From NCBI GenBank assembly GCA_947642745.1, contig CANRTU010000008.1, positions 18,502 through 82,501 on the forward strand: a stretch of 64,000 nucleotides of DNA, in the 5' to 3' direction. Under the pieces are notes generated by a model. That model did no database searches. It had not been told where the DNA came from and was given only the letters and a program-made list of their open reading frames with translations. This DNA comes from an uncultured Eubacterium sp. Lineage in GTDB: Bacteria > Bacillota > Clostridia > Lachnospirales > Lachnospiraceae. Within the stretch, counting starts at the first letter, position 1; each line of letters begins with the position of its first letter. Positions 8,717 to 16,128 of this stretch are shown here, in pieces. The position numbers and the translations under genes were made by a program.

Positions 8717-8779
8717 GAATTTTTTCGAACATATATTCGATATTTAGTTTCAGAAACGGAGCCGGAAGCAGCAGATAAG

Positions 8780-8871
8780 ATAAAAAAGTATCCGGCACAG
8801 ACGAATACTCCGCCTGCTTTCAGAATAAATACAGGGCTGTCAGATCAGTCCTCCTGATGTGACAACCCTGT
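8780..8871. terminator. Hairpin in the spacer downstream of the DUF4179 gene, next to a family A fragment
   Basis: Stem ACAGGG and TGTCA (from 8831) pairs with TGACA and CCCTGT (to 8871) with an inner ATCAG/CTGAT. On the minus strand the T-tract is weak (ATTTATTC), so terminator function is uncertain. Immediately left, AAAAAAGTATCCGGC followed by ATACTCCGCCTGC (about 8783-8820) resembles the variable hairpin and first palindrome of family A. Confidence 0.5.
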
Positions 8872-9020
8872 CCATACCGGCATAACCGCCAGTCAGCTCG
8901 TTCCATATCGTTTAAATCCGCTTCCAAACCTCCACACCTGTCGTAATTCCCCCTGACCATGGGCAAAATGACATGTCTGCGCTGTCTCACGGCAGCGGCC
9001 GCATCATAATGAACCTGTTT

Positions 9021-10307
9021 TTATAAATCCACTTCCGCTTCCAGGATAGCCAGTTCTTTCGCTTCCTGTTCATCAGACGCATGAAGCAGTGTCTGTTCAC
9101 CGGAACCATTTGCCATATAAATACGCAGTTTTTTCAGATCGTGATCCTGTACGGCAAATACCGTTTTTGTTTCATCAGAGTACTGCACCTCCAGTGCTTC
9201 CCCGTCCTGATTATACACCGCCAGTTCTGAATATTCATACATCTTTTTTGCCAGCATATCTTCATAGGTTACAGGCGTACCATCTGCTGCGGCGATTTCC
9301 TGGTTTTTCTTTCCCCACTGCCGTCGAAAATCTTCCCTGGTATAAGTATCCGGCGACAATGTGGTATACGGCGTCTGCGTAAATACTATGAGCTGGCTGG
9401 ACGAAACAAATACTTTCTGTATCCGGAATCCGTCTTTATTCTCCTTCTGTACCGGAATTTCCCTGCCTGCTGCCGCATCCACGGAATATGGCACTTTCAG
9501 TTTCCAGTTTCCGGAAAACCGGCACTGCGGTTCTATCCCTTCCGCATCCAGGGCATTCACATCGTCATATAAAATATCTGTAATTTCCAGATACAGCTCT
9601 CCGCCGCTGGCCTCATACTGATCTTTGTCCAGTTTCATCATACCGATAAATGTCTTGTCATCTACCGCCTTTCCTTCAAAATAACCATTGTTCAGCGCTG
9701 ATTCTTTATCAGACACATCCGTTTTAAAGATGCCGGATACATGTACAGACTGGCTGGTCTTCGTATCATACTGTCTCGTATAATGAGCCGGAATCCTGGA
9801 AAATCCGCCTTCCTGCGCCTGCAGTTCTGCCGCCAGATAAACAGAATACCCGTCAGAGTACACCTCCTGGATAGTCAGGGTAATTCCCTGGTCCGATACC
9901 GTATTCACCCAGTCCGCCTTATTTTGCGCACTGTCTGTTCCGCTGCCCGTTCCATCCGGTATATCCGCCCTGTCCTCACTCTGGCTCAAAACAAGCCGGT
10001 TATCATAACTTCCGGAATAGGTGGCATTTTCTGATACCTGCTCAAAAATCCGCCCGATCAGCGGTATTTTGGAAGCTGCCACCGGGTCCGCATACGAAAA
10101 CAGGACGGTACCTGCCACCAGTACCCCTGCCACTGCCGCTGCGCTGATCCATTTCCTGCCTGTATTTCTATTCATACGATTTCCTCCCTTTCTCTGTCCT
10201 GACAACTGATCAATATGTTCCAGTGTGTTTATATATTGTGACCAGACAGCCTGTGGCACTTCCACATCCTGCCGCAGTCCTTCTATAAACTCTTCATATT
10301 TTTTCAT
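9021..10307 (-). CDS. DUF4179-like membrane protein, probable anti-sigma factor
   Basis: The 428-residue protein has a short cytoplasmic N-terminus (about 50 residues), one membrane helix around 52-70 (ISAAAVAGVLVAGTVLFSYA) and a large extracytoplasmic part. The segment from SKIPLIGRIFEQ to GITLTIQEVYSDGYSVYLAAEL is typical of DUF4179 proteins, which are commonly encoded next to ECF sigma factors in Firmicutes. It follows the ECF sigma gene at 10603-11169 on the same strand, so the likely role is to hold that sigma factor at the membrane until a signal arrives; this is inferred from context. The RBS AAAGGAAG lies within the last unit of the tandem repeat at 10318-10452. The cytoplasmic segment has no zinc-binding HxxxCxxC motif. 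Confidence 0.8.
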   Translation of the reverse strand: MKKYEEFIEGLRQDVEVPQAVWSQYINTLEHIDQLSGQRKGGNRMNRNTGRKWISAAAVAGVLVAGTVLFSYADPVAASKIPLIGRIFEQVSENATYSGSYDNRLVLSQSEDRADIPDGTGSGTDSAQNKADWVNTVSDQGITLTIQEVYSDGYSVYLAAELQAQEGGFSRIPAHYTRQYDTKTSQSVHVSGIFKTDVSDKESALNNGYFEGKAVDDKTFIGMMKLDKDQYEASGGELYLEITDILYDDVNALDAEGIEPQCRFSGNWKLKVPYSVDAAAGREIPVQKENKDGFRIQKVFVSSSQLIVFTQTPYTTLSPDTYTREDFRRQWGKKNQEIAAADGTPVTYEDMLAKKMYEYSELAVYNQDGEALEVQYSDETKTVFAVQDHDLKKLRIYMANGSGEQTLLHASDEQEAKELAILEAEVDL

Positions 10308-10317
10308 ATCATAACCG

Positions 10318-10452
10318 CTTCCTTTCTATCACTGCTTTCTTTCCATTACTGTTTCTTTCTATCACTGCTTTTTTTCTACCACTGCTTTCTTTCTGTCACT
10401 GCTTTCTTTCTATCACTGCTTTCTTTCTGTCACTGCTTTCTTTCTGTCACTG
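10318..10452. repeat. 17-bp tandem repeat, eight units, between ECF sigma and anti-sigma genes
   Basis: Eight units of consensus CTTTCTTTCTGTCACTG run without interruption from 10318 to 10452; one unit (10352-10367) is 16 bp and three (10385-10401, 10419-10435, 10436-10452 or close) are near identical. On the minus strand each unit reads CAGTGACAGAAAGAAAG. The unit nearest the anti-sigma gene has changed to contain AAAGGAAG, the apparent ribosome binding site. Confidence 0.93.
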
Positions 10453-10602
10453 CGATAATTTTTCCAGTTTCACGTTCTACGGATGGATTTATATAAATTT
10501 TCCATAACATGCGCCTGAAGAACATTCATATGCTTCACATTTTGTATCCGGATTGCCCGGCCTGGATAAGCAAAGCATCCGGCGCCGTGCGGCATGTTCC
10601 GG

Positions 10603-11169
10603 TTACATCCGTGATATCTGCTGCGCAGACGGAGCCTGAAGGACTCCCGCATGGTTTTTCATACACTCTCTGGTATAATATCGTTCCATCTTCTTCCTTG
10701 CCACAGACAGGCGCTCTTTCACTGCGCTTTCGCTAATACCGAGCATGGACGCAATATCCCTGATGCGAAAACCTTCCATATAATATAGTACCATTACCAC
10801 ACGGTATTTTTCCCCCAGACATGTCAGCAGTTCCATCCACTCCGCATTTGCGTACGCTTCCTCTGCCACCGCAGTTTCCGGCAGTAAATAATCCAGTATA
10901 TACCTGCTCTTCTTCCGGCGGATCCCGTTACAGTGATTGATAAGAATCCGTATCAGCCAGGTTTTAAAAAACTGTTCTTTTTGCAGGGTACCGATTTTTT
11001 CCCAGCAGGTTAATGCGGTTTCCTGCATGGCATCCGCCACATCCTCCTCATTTTTCAGAATCGCCCTGGCAACCTTGTACATGCATGTGCCGTACAAAAT
11101 CATCAGCTGTGAAAAAGCTTCTCTGTCATGGTTTCCCGCTTTTATAACCAGTTCTTTTTCGTCTTCCAT
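10603..11169 (-). CDS. ECF-type RNA polymerase sigma factor
   Basis: This 188-residue protein has the two-domain ECF layout. Region 2 is visible at residues about 15-85 (HDREAFSQLMILYGTCMYKVARAILKNEEDVADAMQETALTCWE is the sigma-2 helix run, broken here at AFSQLM and MQETAL), and region 4 at about 110-170 (LTCLGEKYRVVMVLYYMEGF, then RDIASMLGISESAVKERLSVARKKM). It would direct RNA polymerase to a small regulon, probably including its own operon. The start at 11169 (MEDEKELV) is preferred to 11205 because AAAGGAGG lies between the two ATGs. The DUF4179 gene follows on the same strand after 295 bp occupied mostly by the 17-bp array. Confidence 0.9.
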   Translation of the reverse strand: MEDEKELVIKAGNHDREAFSQLMILYGTCMYKVARAILKNEEDVADAMQETALTCWEKIGTLQKEQFFKTWLIRILINHCNGIRRKKSRYILDYLLPETAVAEEAYANAEWMELLTCLGEKYRVVMVLYYMEGFRIRDIASMLGISESAVKERLSVARKKMERYYTRECMKNHAGVLQAPSAQQISRM

Positions 11170-11205
11170 TCCAATAAACCTGCCTCCTTTCTGCCCTAAA
11201 GGCAA

Positions 11206-11334
11206 TTGATGTATTATACATGTATAAATACAAGAAATATTTCGAAATATTTACTTTACACTTATTAGATGGACGGGAATCAAAAAGAGTCAGAAAAATT
11301 TTTAGATTTTTTGCAATGCATTCCTATATTAAAA
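11206..11334. other. AT-rich upstream region of the ECF sigma gene
   Basis: No gene is seen. The segment contains the probable promoter region of the sigma operon (for example GAAATATTTCGAAAT, an imperfect dyad around 11235-11249) and then runs into family A copies. Confidence 0.35.
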
Positions 11335-11454
11335 AGTATCCGGCTCTGCCGGATACTCTACCTGCGGCGGGCTGCCTCTGGCAGCATTTTCCCTTCCGCC
11401 GCATGGCGATCCTCCCGGAGGGGGTATCTTATAGGTCGCTCTTTCCTATAAGAG
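11335..11454 (+). repeat. Family A palindrome-chain repeat, copy 2 (complete)
   Basis: In order, the copy has a variable hairpin (AGTATCCGGC, TCT, GCCGGATACT), CCTGCGGCGGGCTGCC, GGCAGC, CCTTCCGCCGCATGGCGA, CCTCCCGGAGGG and the inverted repeat TCTTATAGG/CCTATAAGA. Nearly the whole length is made of short palindromes. It is followed in tandem by copy 3 with a 126-bp period. Confidence 0.9.
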
Positions 11455-11460
11455 AACAAA

Positions 11461-11580
11461 GAATCCTGCTCTGCAGGATTCTCCGCCTGCGGCGGGCTGC
11501 CCCGGCAGCATCTTCCCTTCCGCCGCATGGCGATCCTCCCGGAGGGTTTTATCTTATAGGTCGCTTTTTCCTATAAGATA
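11461..11580 (+). repeat. Family A palindrome-chain repeat, copy 3 (complete)
   Basis: The conserved body is almost identical to copy 2, but the leading hairpin has a different stem (GAATCCTGC, TCT, GCAGGATTC). The copy ends in AAGATAAAAAAA, which is also the minus-strand T-tract of the terminator at 11580-11623. Confidence 0.9.
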
Positions 11581-11623
11581 AAAAAACACACAGCAACATC
11601 CTTTCAGATGTTATTCTGTGTGT
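11580..11623 (-). terminator. Intrinsic terminator of the ArsC-like gene
   Basis: Stem ACACACAG and CTGTGTGT with inner AACATC/GATGTT; on the minus strand it is followed by seven Ts. It lies about 25 bp after the stop of the gene at 11646-11987. Confidence 0.85.
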
Positions 11624-11645
11624 CTCCAAATCTGAAAAACCGCTC

Positions 11646-11987
11646 TCATTCCCAGTTTTTCCATATGTCCGGCTGGTATCCGGCTGTGGCCTGTTTTCCG
11701 TTGCGTACTAACGGCGTTTTCAATACCTGCTGGTTCGCAAGCAGCTTTTCTTCTTTTTCATCCTGTGAAATATACCGTATCAGCGCCAGCGCATCCTGAT
11801 CTTTGCAATGTTCGTCTATCAAAGCTTCCAGCCCGCCGGCTGACTGGATCACACTGCGCAGTTCCCCTTTACTGAGACCTTTTTCACGAAGATCTGTATA
11901 CTGGAATCTGATTCCCCGCTCTTTGAAATATCGCTGTGCCTTTTTCGTCTCATGATCTTTCTTTGTGCCAAATATCTGTATGTTCAT
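11646..11987 (-). CDS. ArsC/Spx-family thioredoxin-fold protein lacking the usual N-terminal cysteine
   Basis: The 113-residue protein matches the ArsC/Spx family in length and landmarks: an N-terminal beta strand and loop (IQIFGTKKDHETKKAQRYF), a second strand with FQYTDLREKGLS, and the C-terminal TPLVRNGK motif before GYQPDIWKNW. In arsenate reductases and Spx the loop after GTKK carries the redox cysteine; here the residue is Asp (GTKKD). The only cysteine is C60 (EHCKD). Arsenate reduction is therefore unlikely, and a non-catalytic binding role is possible. It has its own terminator immediately downstream and follows the Nudix fusion gene by 55 bp. Confidence 0.8.
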   Translation of the reverse strand: MNIQIFGTKKDHETKKAQRYFKERGIRFQYTDLREKGLSKGELRSVIQSAGGLEALIDEHCKDQDALALIRYISQDEKEEKLLANQQVLKTPLVRNGKQATAGYQPDIWKNWE

Positions 11988-12042
11988 ATTTATCCTGCTT
12001 TCTGCCGCTTTTTTATGTTTTTGCCGCTTTTATATACCGGAA

Positions 12043-13152
12043 TTATTCTGTCAGAATTTCCAGCAGCCCTTTATCCTTTGCCAGCAGCCAGGCCATAATG
12101 TGCACCGCCTGCTGGAATCCGCCTTCCCGGATCAGCTGGTCGATCTCCCGGACCGTATGCATCTTAACATTTACAAATTCTGTTTCATCCAGATGCTGGC
12201 CGCTGACCCTGCGGCATTGAAACGCCATGTACAGATATGCGTAATTATCCGATATGGTAGCGTCTGCCGGTATGGTAATCAGATGTATCCACCGGTCTGA
12301 AACATAACCGGTCTCCTCCTGCAGTTCACGCCTGGCCGCTCTGAGCGCATCTTCCGCCCCGGGCAGCGGATGCCCCTTAATATCCTCATCACGCAGTGCC
12401 GGCTGGCCGGATATTTCCTGCCGCTCAATTCCTCCCGCCGGAAATTCTGTAGTTACTGTCCGGATACCCTGCCGGAACTGCCGCACACATATGACCAGAC
12501 CCTCTTCATCCAGGGCAATGACCACAACATAATCCCTGCGGGTATAACTATAATATGGAAAAGACACCCGGCCGTCCGGAAACCGGTAAGCCGTACGCCG
12601 CAGATCGATCCATTCGTCCTGTACCACATGTTCCGTGCGGATCTCCTCCCAGGAAAGCCTGCGCTGTTCCGCCTCTTCTATTTTTATCCGGTCGCACTGC
12701 CGCTTTGTTTCTTCTAAATAGCCGGGCCATTTTCCTGCCGGTTCTTCCAGCAGCCCCCGGTTCACCGCCGCCGCCTGGTCATATAATGGGCCGGATGTTA
12801 CAAAGTTGTCTTTTCCGCCGCTTTTTTTCCGGGCAATTGTTTCCGCCACATTTCCAGCGCCAATGGTCAGCCAGAACCGGCATCCATTGTAAACTGTTTC
12901 CCATGTAGAGCTGACAAATTTTCCCGTATCCGTGCGTACCTCGCAGCATTTCAGTTCCCAGTCTCCGGCCTCAAAATCCGGAATCCTGTCCATAACCTCT
13001 TTTGGTATTTTCGCTGCCGCCGCCTGCCTGCGGAAATGTTTCCCATGCACACGGATTCCTGTCGCACCGTCCATTTTGTCATGTACCCGCTCAAACAGTT
13101 CTGCCGGCCCGTAATCAATATGAAATCTTCTTTTTTCTACTGCTGCACCCAT
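12043..13152 (-). CDS. Nudix hydrolase fused to an unassigned N-terminal domain
   Basis: The C-terminal half (about residues 175-369) is a Nudix hydrolase of the ADP-ribose pyrophosphatase type. It has EHVVQDEWIDL, a substrate strand YVVVIALDEEGLVICVRQFR, EFPAGGIE, and the Nudix box core EDALRAARRELQEETGY, with REL-EE-G in the correct spacing. It probably hydrolyses a nucleoside diphosphate-linked compound. The first about 150 residues are unusual for such enzymes: a compact domain with HGKHFRRQ, PDFEAGDWELKCCEVRTDTGKF and RFWLTIGAGNVAETI, ending at a linker rich in charged residues. This resembles the layout of small RelE/DUF4258-like proteins, but the match is weak. The normal length for the Nudix family is 170-200 residues, so the extension is real. 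Confidence 0.72.
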   Translation of the reverse strand: MGAAVEKRRFHIDYGPAELFERVHDKMDGATGIRVHGKHFRRQAAAAKIPKEVMDRIPDFEAGDWELKCCEVRTDTGKFVSSTWETVYNGCRFWLTIGAGNVAETIARKKSGGKDNFVTSGPLYDQAAAVNRGLLEEPAGKWPGYLEETKRQCDRIKIEEAEQRRLSWEEIRTEHVVQDEWIDLRRTAYRFPDGRVSFPYYSYTRRDYVVVIALDEEGLVICVRQFRQGIRTVTTEFPAGGIERQEISGQPALRDEDIKGHPLPGAEDALRAARRELQEETGYVSDRWIHLITIPADATISDNYAYLYMAFQCRRVSGQHLDETEFVNVKMHTVREIDQLIREGGFQQAVHIMAWLLAKDKGLLEILTE

Positions 13153-13167
13153 ATCCGCTCCTGCGTT

Positions 13168-13701
13168 TTAATGATCTGACATGACTGACCGCTCATTTCC
13201 CGGTAAGCTGTTACGGACACTGCGTCCTGCGTCTGCTATTTCCATCCCGGTCACCACCTTAAGCCGTTTTTCACTACAGACATACGCCAGACACCTGCTG
13301 TCTGTCTGATCCTGTCTGTCAATCAGAACGTCCACTTCATTTTCTTCCGCTATCTGTATCACATCCTCAAACGCCATGGAACTGATCTGAAAACACCGCC
13401 CGATGTCCCCAAACCGTTTCTGCAGGCTCCGGATATGCTGTTCACAGTCATCCATATTGGTAAATACATGCAGCGCCCCGTCTTCCAGAAGAATATTTTC
13501 CAGACTATCCACAGCCCCCGCTCCGGATACCGGATCTGCCGTAATAACATCATGGGCCATCAGGATTTTTTTGATCGTATCCCAGTCTGACTCCTTCCGG
13601 TGGCTTTTACCAGTTTTAATTTTCATCAGGTTTATATCCTCTTTTGAAATAAGATTCAGCTCTGGCTGATCCGCAATATATTCATCAAATTCCTTAGACA
13701 T
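13168..13701 (-). CDS. Hypothetical cytoplasmic protein, weakly SseB-like
   Basis: This 177-residue acidic protein has no signal peptide or membrane segment. The stretch ILLEDGALHVFTNMDDCEQHIRSL resembles the strand-turn of SseB N-terminal domains, where an FTS/FTN motif is common, but the evidence is slight. Two cysteines lie in the second half. It begins directly upstream of the Nudix fusion gene (stop to start 15 bp), so the two are probably co-transcribed. I cannot assign a function. Confidence 0.55.
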   Translation of the reverse strand: MSKEFDEYIADQPELNLISKEDINLMKIKTGKSHRKESDWDTIKKILMAHDVITADPVSGAGAVDSLENILLEDGALHVFTNMDDCEQHIRSLQKRFGDIGRCFQISSMAFEDVIQIAEENEVDVLIDRQDQTDSRCLAYVCSEKRLKVVTGMEIADAGRSVRNSLPGNERSVMSDH

Positions 13702-13919
13702 TCACTTCTCCTTTTTCTGTTAAAACTGATCGTAAATGAAATAGCTGATAACTGATAACAAATATCTGGTAAACAAATATCTGATAACCGGAACATACCC
13801 TGTCCCGACTGTTTCTCCTCTCCGGCCCCGGCGCACTGACAGTTCTGGTGTGCGCAGCGGGCGGCGGTATCCGGACTGCCAGACTCCGCTTTCCGGCAGC
13901 TGCCCCGTCCCATACCGGA
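13702..13919. other. Short spacer with a 15-bp direct repeat
   Basis: ACAAATATCTG followed by G/A and TAA is present twice in tandem around 13757-13786. Minus-strand ORFs here only read through the repeat. Confidence 0.5.
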
Positions 13920-14588
13920 TCAGCGCCATATATTCTGTTCCACAACGCACAGACTGTCCGGCTCCACATGACAGGGAAGACAAAGCACCTCCACACCGGC
14001 AGCCACAGCTTCTTCCAGCGCTGTCCCGAAAGCAGGGTGGGTGTCCGTATTTGCCCGCACCTGTGTCACACCGTCCATCTGTATGACAAAAGCCGCTGCC
14101 GCCCTGTACCCTTCCTTCACAGCCCTGATCAGCTCATAGAGATGCTTCACACCCCGGTCTGTAGGCGCATCCGGAAAATATCCGGTTCCGTTGATTTCCA
14201 GGGTACAGCCCTTTACTTCCATTAAATATTTCTGACCATTTTTTTCCATATAGAAATCTATCCTTGAATTTCCATATTTATACTCGGGCACAATTTTATC
14301 AAAACCTTTGCCTTCCAGCCATTCCCGCACCGCCTGGCTGGGCGCCATACTGTCAATATTAAACAGCGCTCCACCTGCCTTTCTGACGGCCACCAGATCA
14401 TACTTTGTCTTACGGCCTGTGCGGTCCGCCCGCTCCAGATATACCTGCGCCCCCGGAACCAGCAGTTCCTGACACCGGCCAGTATTTTTTACATGAACCG
14501 TTTCCGGCTTTCCGTCAATTTCCACATTTGCAATAAAACGGTTCGGGCGGGAACAAAAGACGGCGGGAACAATATAGTGATATTTCAT
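13920..14588 (-). CDS. sfsA: SfsA-family protein (DNA-binding/nuclease fold)
   Basis: The 222-residue product carries the full SfsA pattern: FIANVEIDGKPETVHVKNTGRC near the start (OB-fold), then a PD-(D/E)XK-like core with NSRIDFYME, KYLMEVKGCTLE and FPDAPTDRGVKHL. SfsA proteins bind nucleic acid; the family was named for effects on maltose metabolism in E. coli, and the exact role is unclear. The start at 14588 is chosen because GGAGGT lies just upstream of MKYHYIVP; the longer frame to 14699 adds an unrelated basic/hydrophobic stretch. The gene is followed by the 13168 gene after 218 bp. Confidence 0.9.
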   Translation of the reverse strand: MKYHYIVPAVFCSRPNRFIANVEIDGKPETVHVKNTGRCQELLVPGAQVYLERADRTGRKTKYDLVAVRKAGGALFNIDSMAPSQAVREWLEGKGFDKIVPEYKYGNSRIDFYMEKNGQKYLMEVKGCTLEINGTGYFPDAPTDRGVKHLYELIRAVKEGYRAAAAFVIQMDGVTQVRANTDTHPAFGTALEEAVAAGVEVLCLPCHVEPDSLCVVEQNIWR

Positions 14589-15109
14589 GCGGATTACCTC
14601 CGGGACCTTTTCATAAAACAGTCGTGCCAGCCTGTCCGTAATTCTGTAAACAGCCGTCACAATAAAAATAAGGATACCACGGTATCTGTTTTTTAGCAAT
14701 CACAAATTCACCGGAGCGTGTCTGATCATCGTCAGATCTTCATGCTTTCTGCCGGCTATAAACCGCAGGAACTGCTGCCGCTTCTCATAAGTGGCGCCGG
14801 TCACTCTGCATTTCATGGTATTCCCGACATGTTTCCATGCTGTCCCCGGGATCATGAATATTGATACGCTTGATTGCGGCTTTACAATTTTTGTGTTATA
14901 TTTTTAAATATTGAGAAAAGGTGATCATATGTCTCAGGAAACACTGGGTATTTAGAAACGAAATTAAATCCGGAATAGCAAAATCCGGCCGGCCCCTGAC
15001 GGATCATCACTGCGTTTTATCTTCTAACAGCCTGTTACAGACACAGGCAGCAGTTATTTCCATAAATAATTATAACTACCAGCACACTACTGAAAGGAAG
15101 TATAATATT
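14589..15109. other. Divergent spacer between sfsA and the Uma2 gene
   Basis: The spacer holds the promoters of two divergent genes, not resolved here. At 14929-14955 there is a nine-codon frame (MSQETLGI and stop) with an AAAAGGTG ribosome-binding site; its first three residues equal those of the Uma2 protein. It may be a relic of a duplicated gene start or a leader peptide. Confidence 0.4.
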
Positions 15110-15676
15110 ATGTCGCAGGCATTACAATCACAACCGGAACTGATCACTCTGAAGCAGTATGAAGCTCTTGCGGAGGAACAAAGGGCAGAAGTCTTTGATG
15201 GCATTGTCCATGATATGGCCGGCCCTTCACAGATTCATCAAAGAATGCTCTTAAAACTGTCTGCAATGCTTGATTCTTATGTTGAACGCAAAAAAGGCAG
15301 CTGCCTTGTAATCCCGTCACCTTTTGATGTAATACTTTCAGAAAAACCGCTTACCATTGTCCAGCCTGACATTATGATCATCTGCGACAAAGACAGGCTG
15401 GACGGAAACCGTTGCAACGGCGCCCCGGATTTCATCATTGAGATTGTTTCCCCGGAAAATCCGTCAGATGATTATATCCGGAAAGCATATTATTACAAAA
15501 AATACGATGTCCGGGAATACTGGATTGTGGATCCGAAGCGCAGGATGGTAACAGTTAACTATTTTGAGGAAGACCTTATCAATGTGGTATACAGCTTTGA
15601 CGCCACCATTAAAGTTAATATATATGATGATTTATACATCAGCTTCCCGGAAATTGCCAGAATACTGAATATCTGA
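15110..15676 (+). CDS. Uma2-family PD-(D/E)XK nuclease-like protein
   Basis: This 188-residue protein shows the Uma2 (DUF820) signature: VFDGIVHDMAGPS near the start, VQPDIMIICD, GAPDFIIEIVSPENPSDDYIRK and a Y..Y.VREYWIVDP ending, which together form a restriction-endonuclease-like fold. The family is especially abundant in cyanobacteria; its biological role is not established. The start is fixed by AAAGGAAG at 15092-15099, ten bases before the ATG. It is one of only two clear plus-strand genes, flanked by repeat debris and a transposase relic, so horizontal acquisition is plausible. The AT-richer codons (for example IKVNIYDDLYISF) support this weakly. Confidence 0.88.
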   Translation: MSQALQSQPELITLKQYEALAEEQRAEVFDGIVHDMAGPSQIHQRMLLKLSAMLDSYVERKKGSCLVIPSPFDVILSEKPLTIVQPDIMIICDKDRLDGNRCNGAPDFIIEIVSPENPSDDYIRKAYYYKKYDVREYWIVDPKRRMVTVNYFEEDLINVVYSFDATIKVNIYDDLYISFPEIARILNI

Positions 15677-15862
15677 CCATAAACAAAAAGCATTCCCAAC
15701 TGCCGCATCCGGTAATACGGGCCAGAAACCAGTCAGGCATTACACCACTTTTTTCTGTATATCCGGACTGACACCAATAGATATTAACGGATACAAAAAA
15801 GTATTCAGACATTCCACAACATACCTGTTAACATAGAATGATAGATGTCAAAATAAAAAAAT
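15677..15862. other. Spacer after the Uma2 gene
   Basis: No gene, and no clear terminator is seen. The stretch is AT-rich and leads into family A copy 4. Confidence 0.35.
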
Positions 15863-15912
15863 GTATCCGGCTTCGCCGGATACTCCGCCTGCGGCGGGCT
15901 GCCCCCGGCTTT
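15863..15912 (+). repeat. Family A palindrome-chain repeat, copy 4 (truncated)
   Basis: The variable hairpin (GTATCCGGC, TTC, GCCGGATAC at 15863-15883) is followed by CTCCGCCTGCGGCGGGCTGCC, given here in two parts CTCCGCCTGCGG and CGGGCTGCC. The rest of the repeat body is missing, and the IS4-like transposase relic starts right at the break. Confidence 0.8.
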
Positions 15913-16128
15913 TACCGTTCCATATGCACGGTCAGCTATAACAAGGCAGCCTTTGGCAGGCGTAAAGTTTTTAAGGCTTTCTTGCGCGGACTGTCCGGTT
16001 ATTTCGAACTGACTGCAGATTAATGAAAACAGATCCACTGTATCATGCAGATGCCATAATTTTTTCACGGCGCCTTTTTCCACAGTGTCTGACACGCAGG
16101 GGCAATGACCCGGTAAGGCTCCAGCCAT
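15913..16128 (-). pseudogene. IS4-like transposase fragment
   Basis: The minus-strand frame reads LWHLHDTVDLFSLICSQFEI, then a short gap to SLKNFTPAKGCLVIADRAYGT. This matches the central DDE region of IS4-family transposases, where the second catalytic Asp lies in an ADRAYGT-type motif. The fragment stops abruptly after GTVKA, exactly where family A copy 4 begins. Upstream frames are broken by stop codons (for example just before 16128). There is no start, no C-terminal catalytic Glu region and no visible inverted repeats, so this is a dead remnant. Confidence 0.72.

Noticed and set aside
11220..11576. Plus-strand ORFs in the family A region
   Set aside because: They read through the repeated palindromes; the two copies give the same peptide pieces, explained by the DNA repeat.
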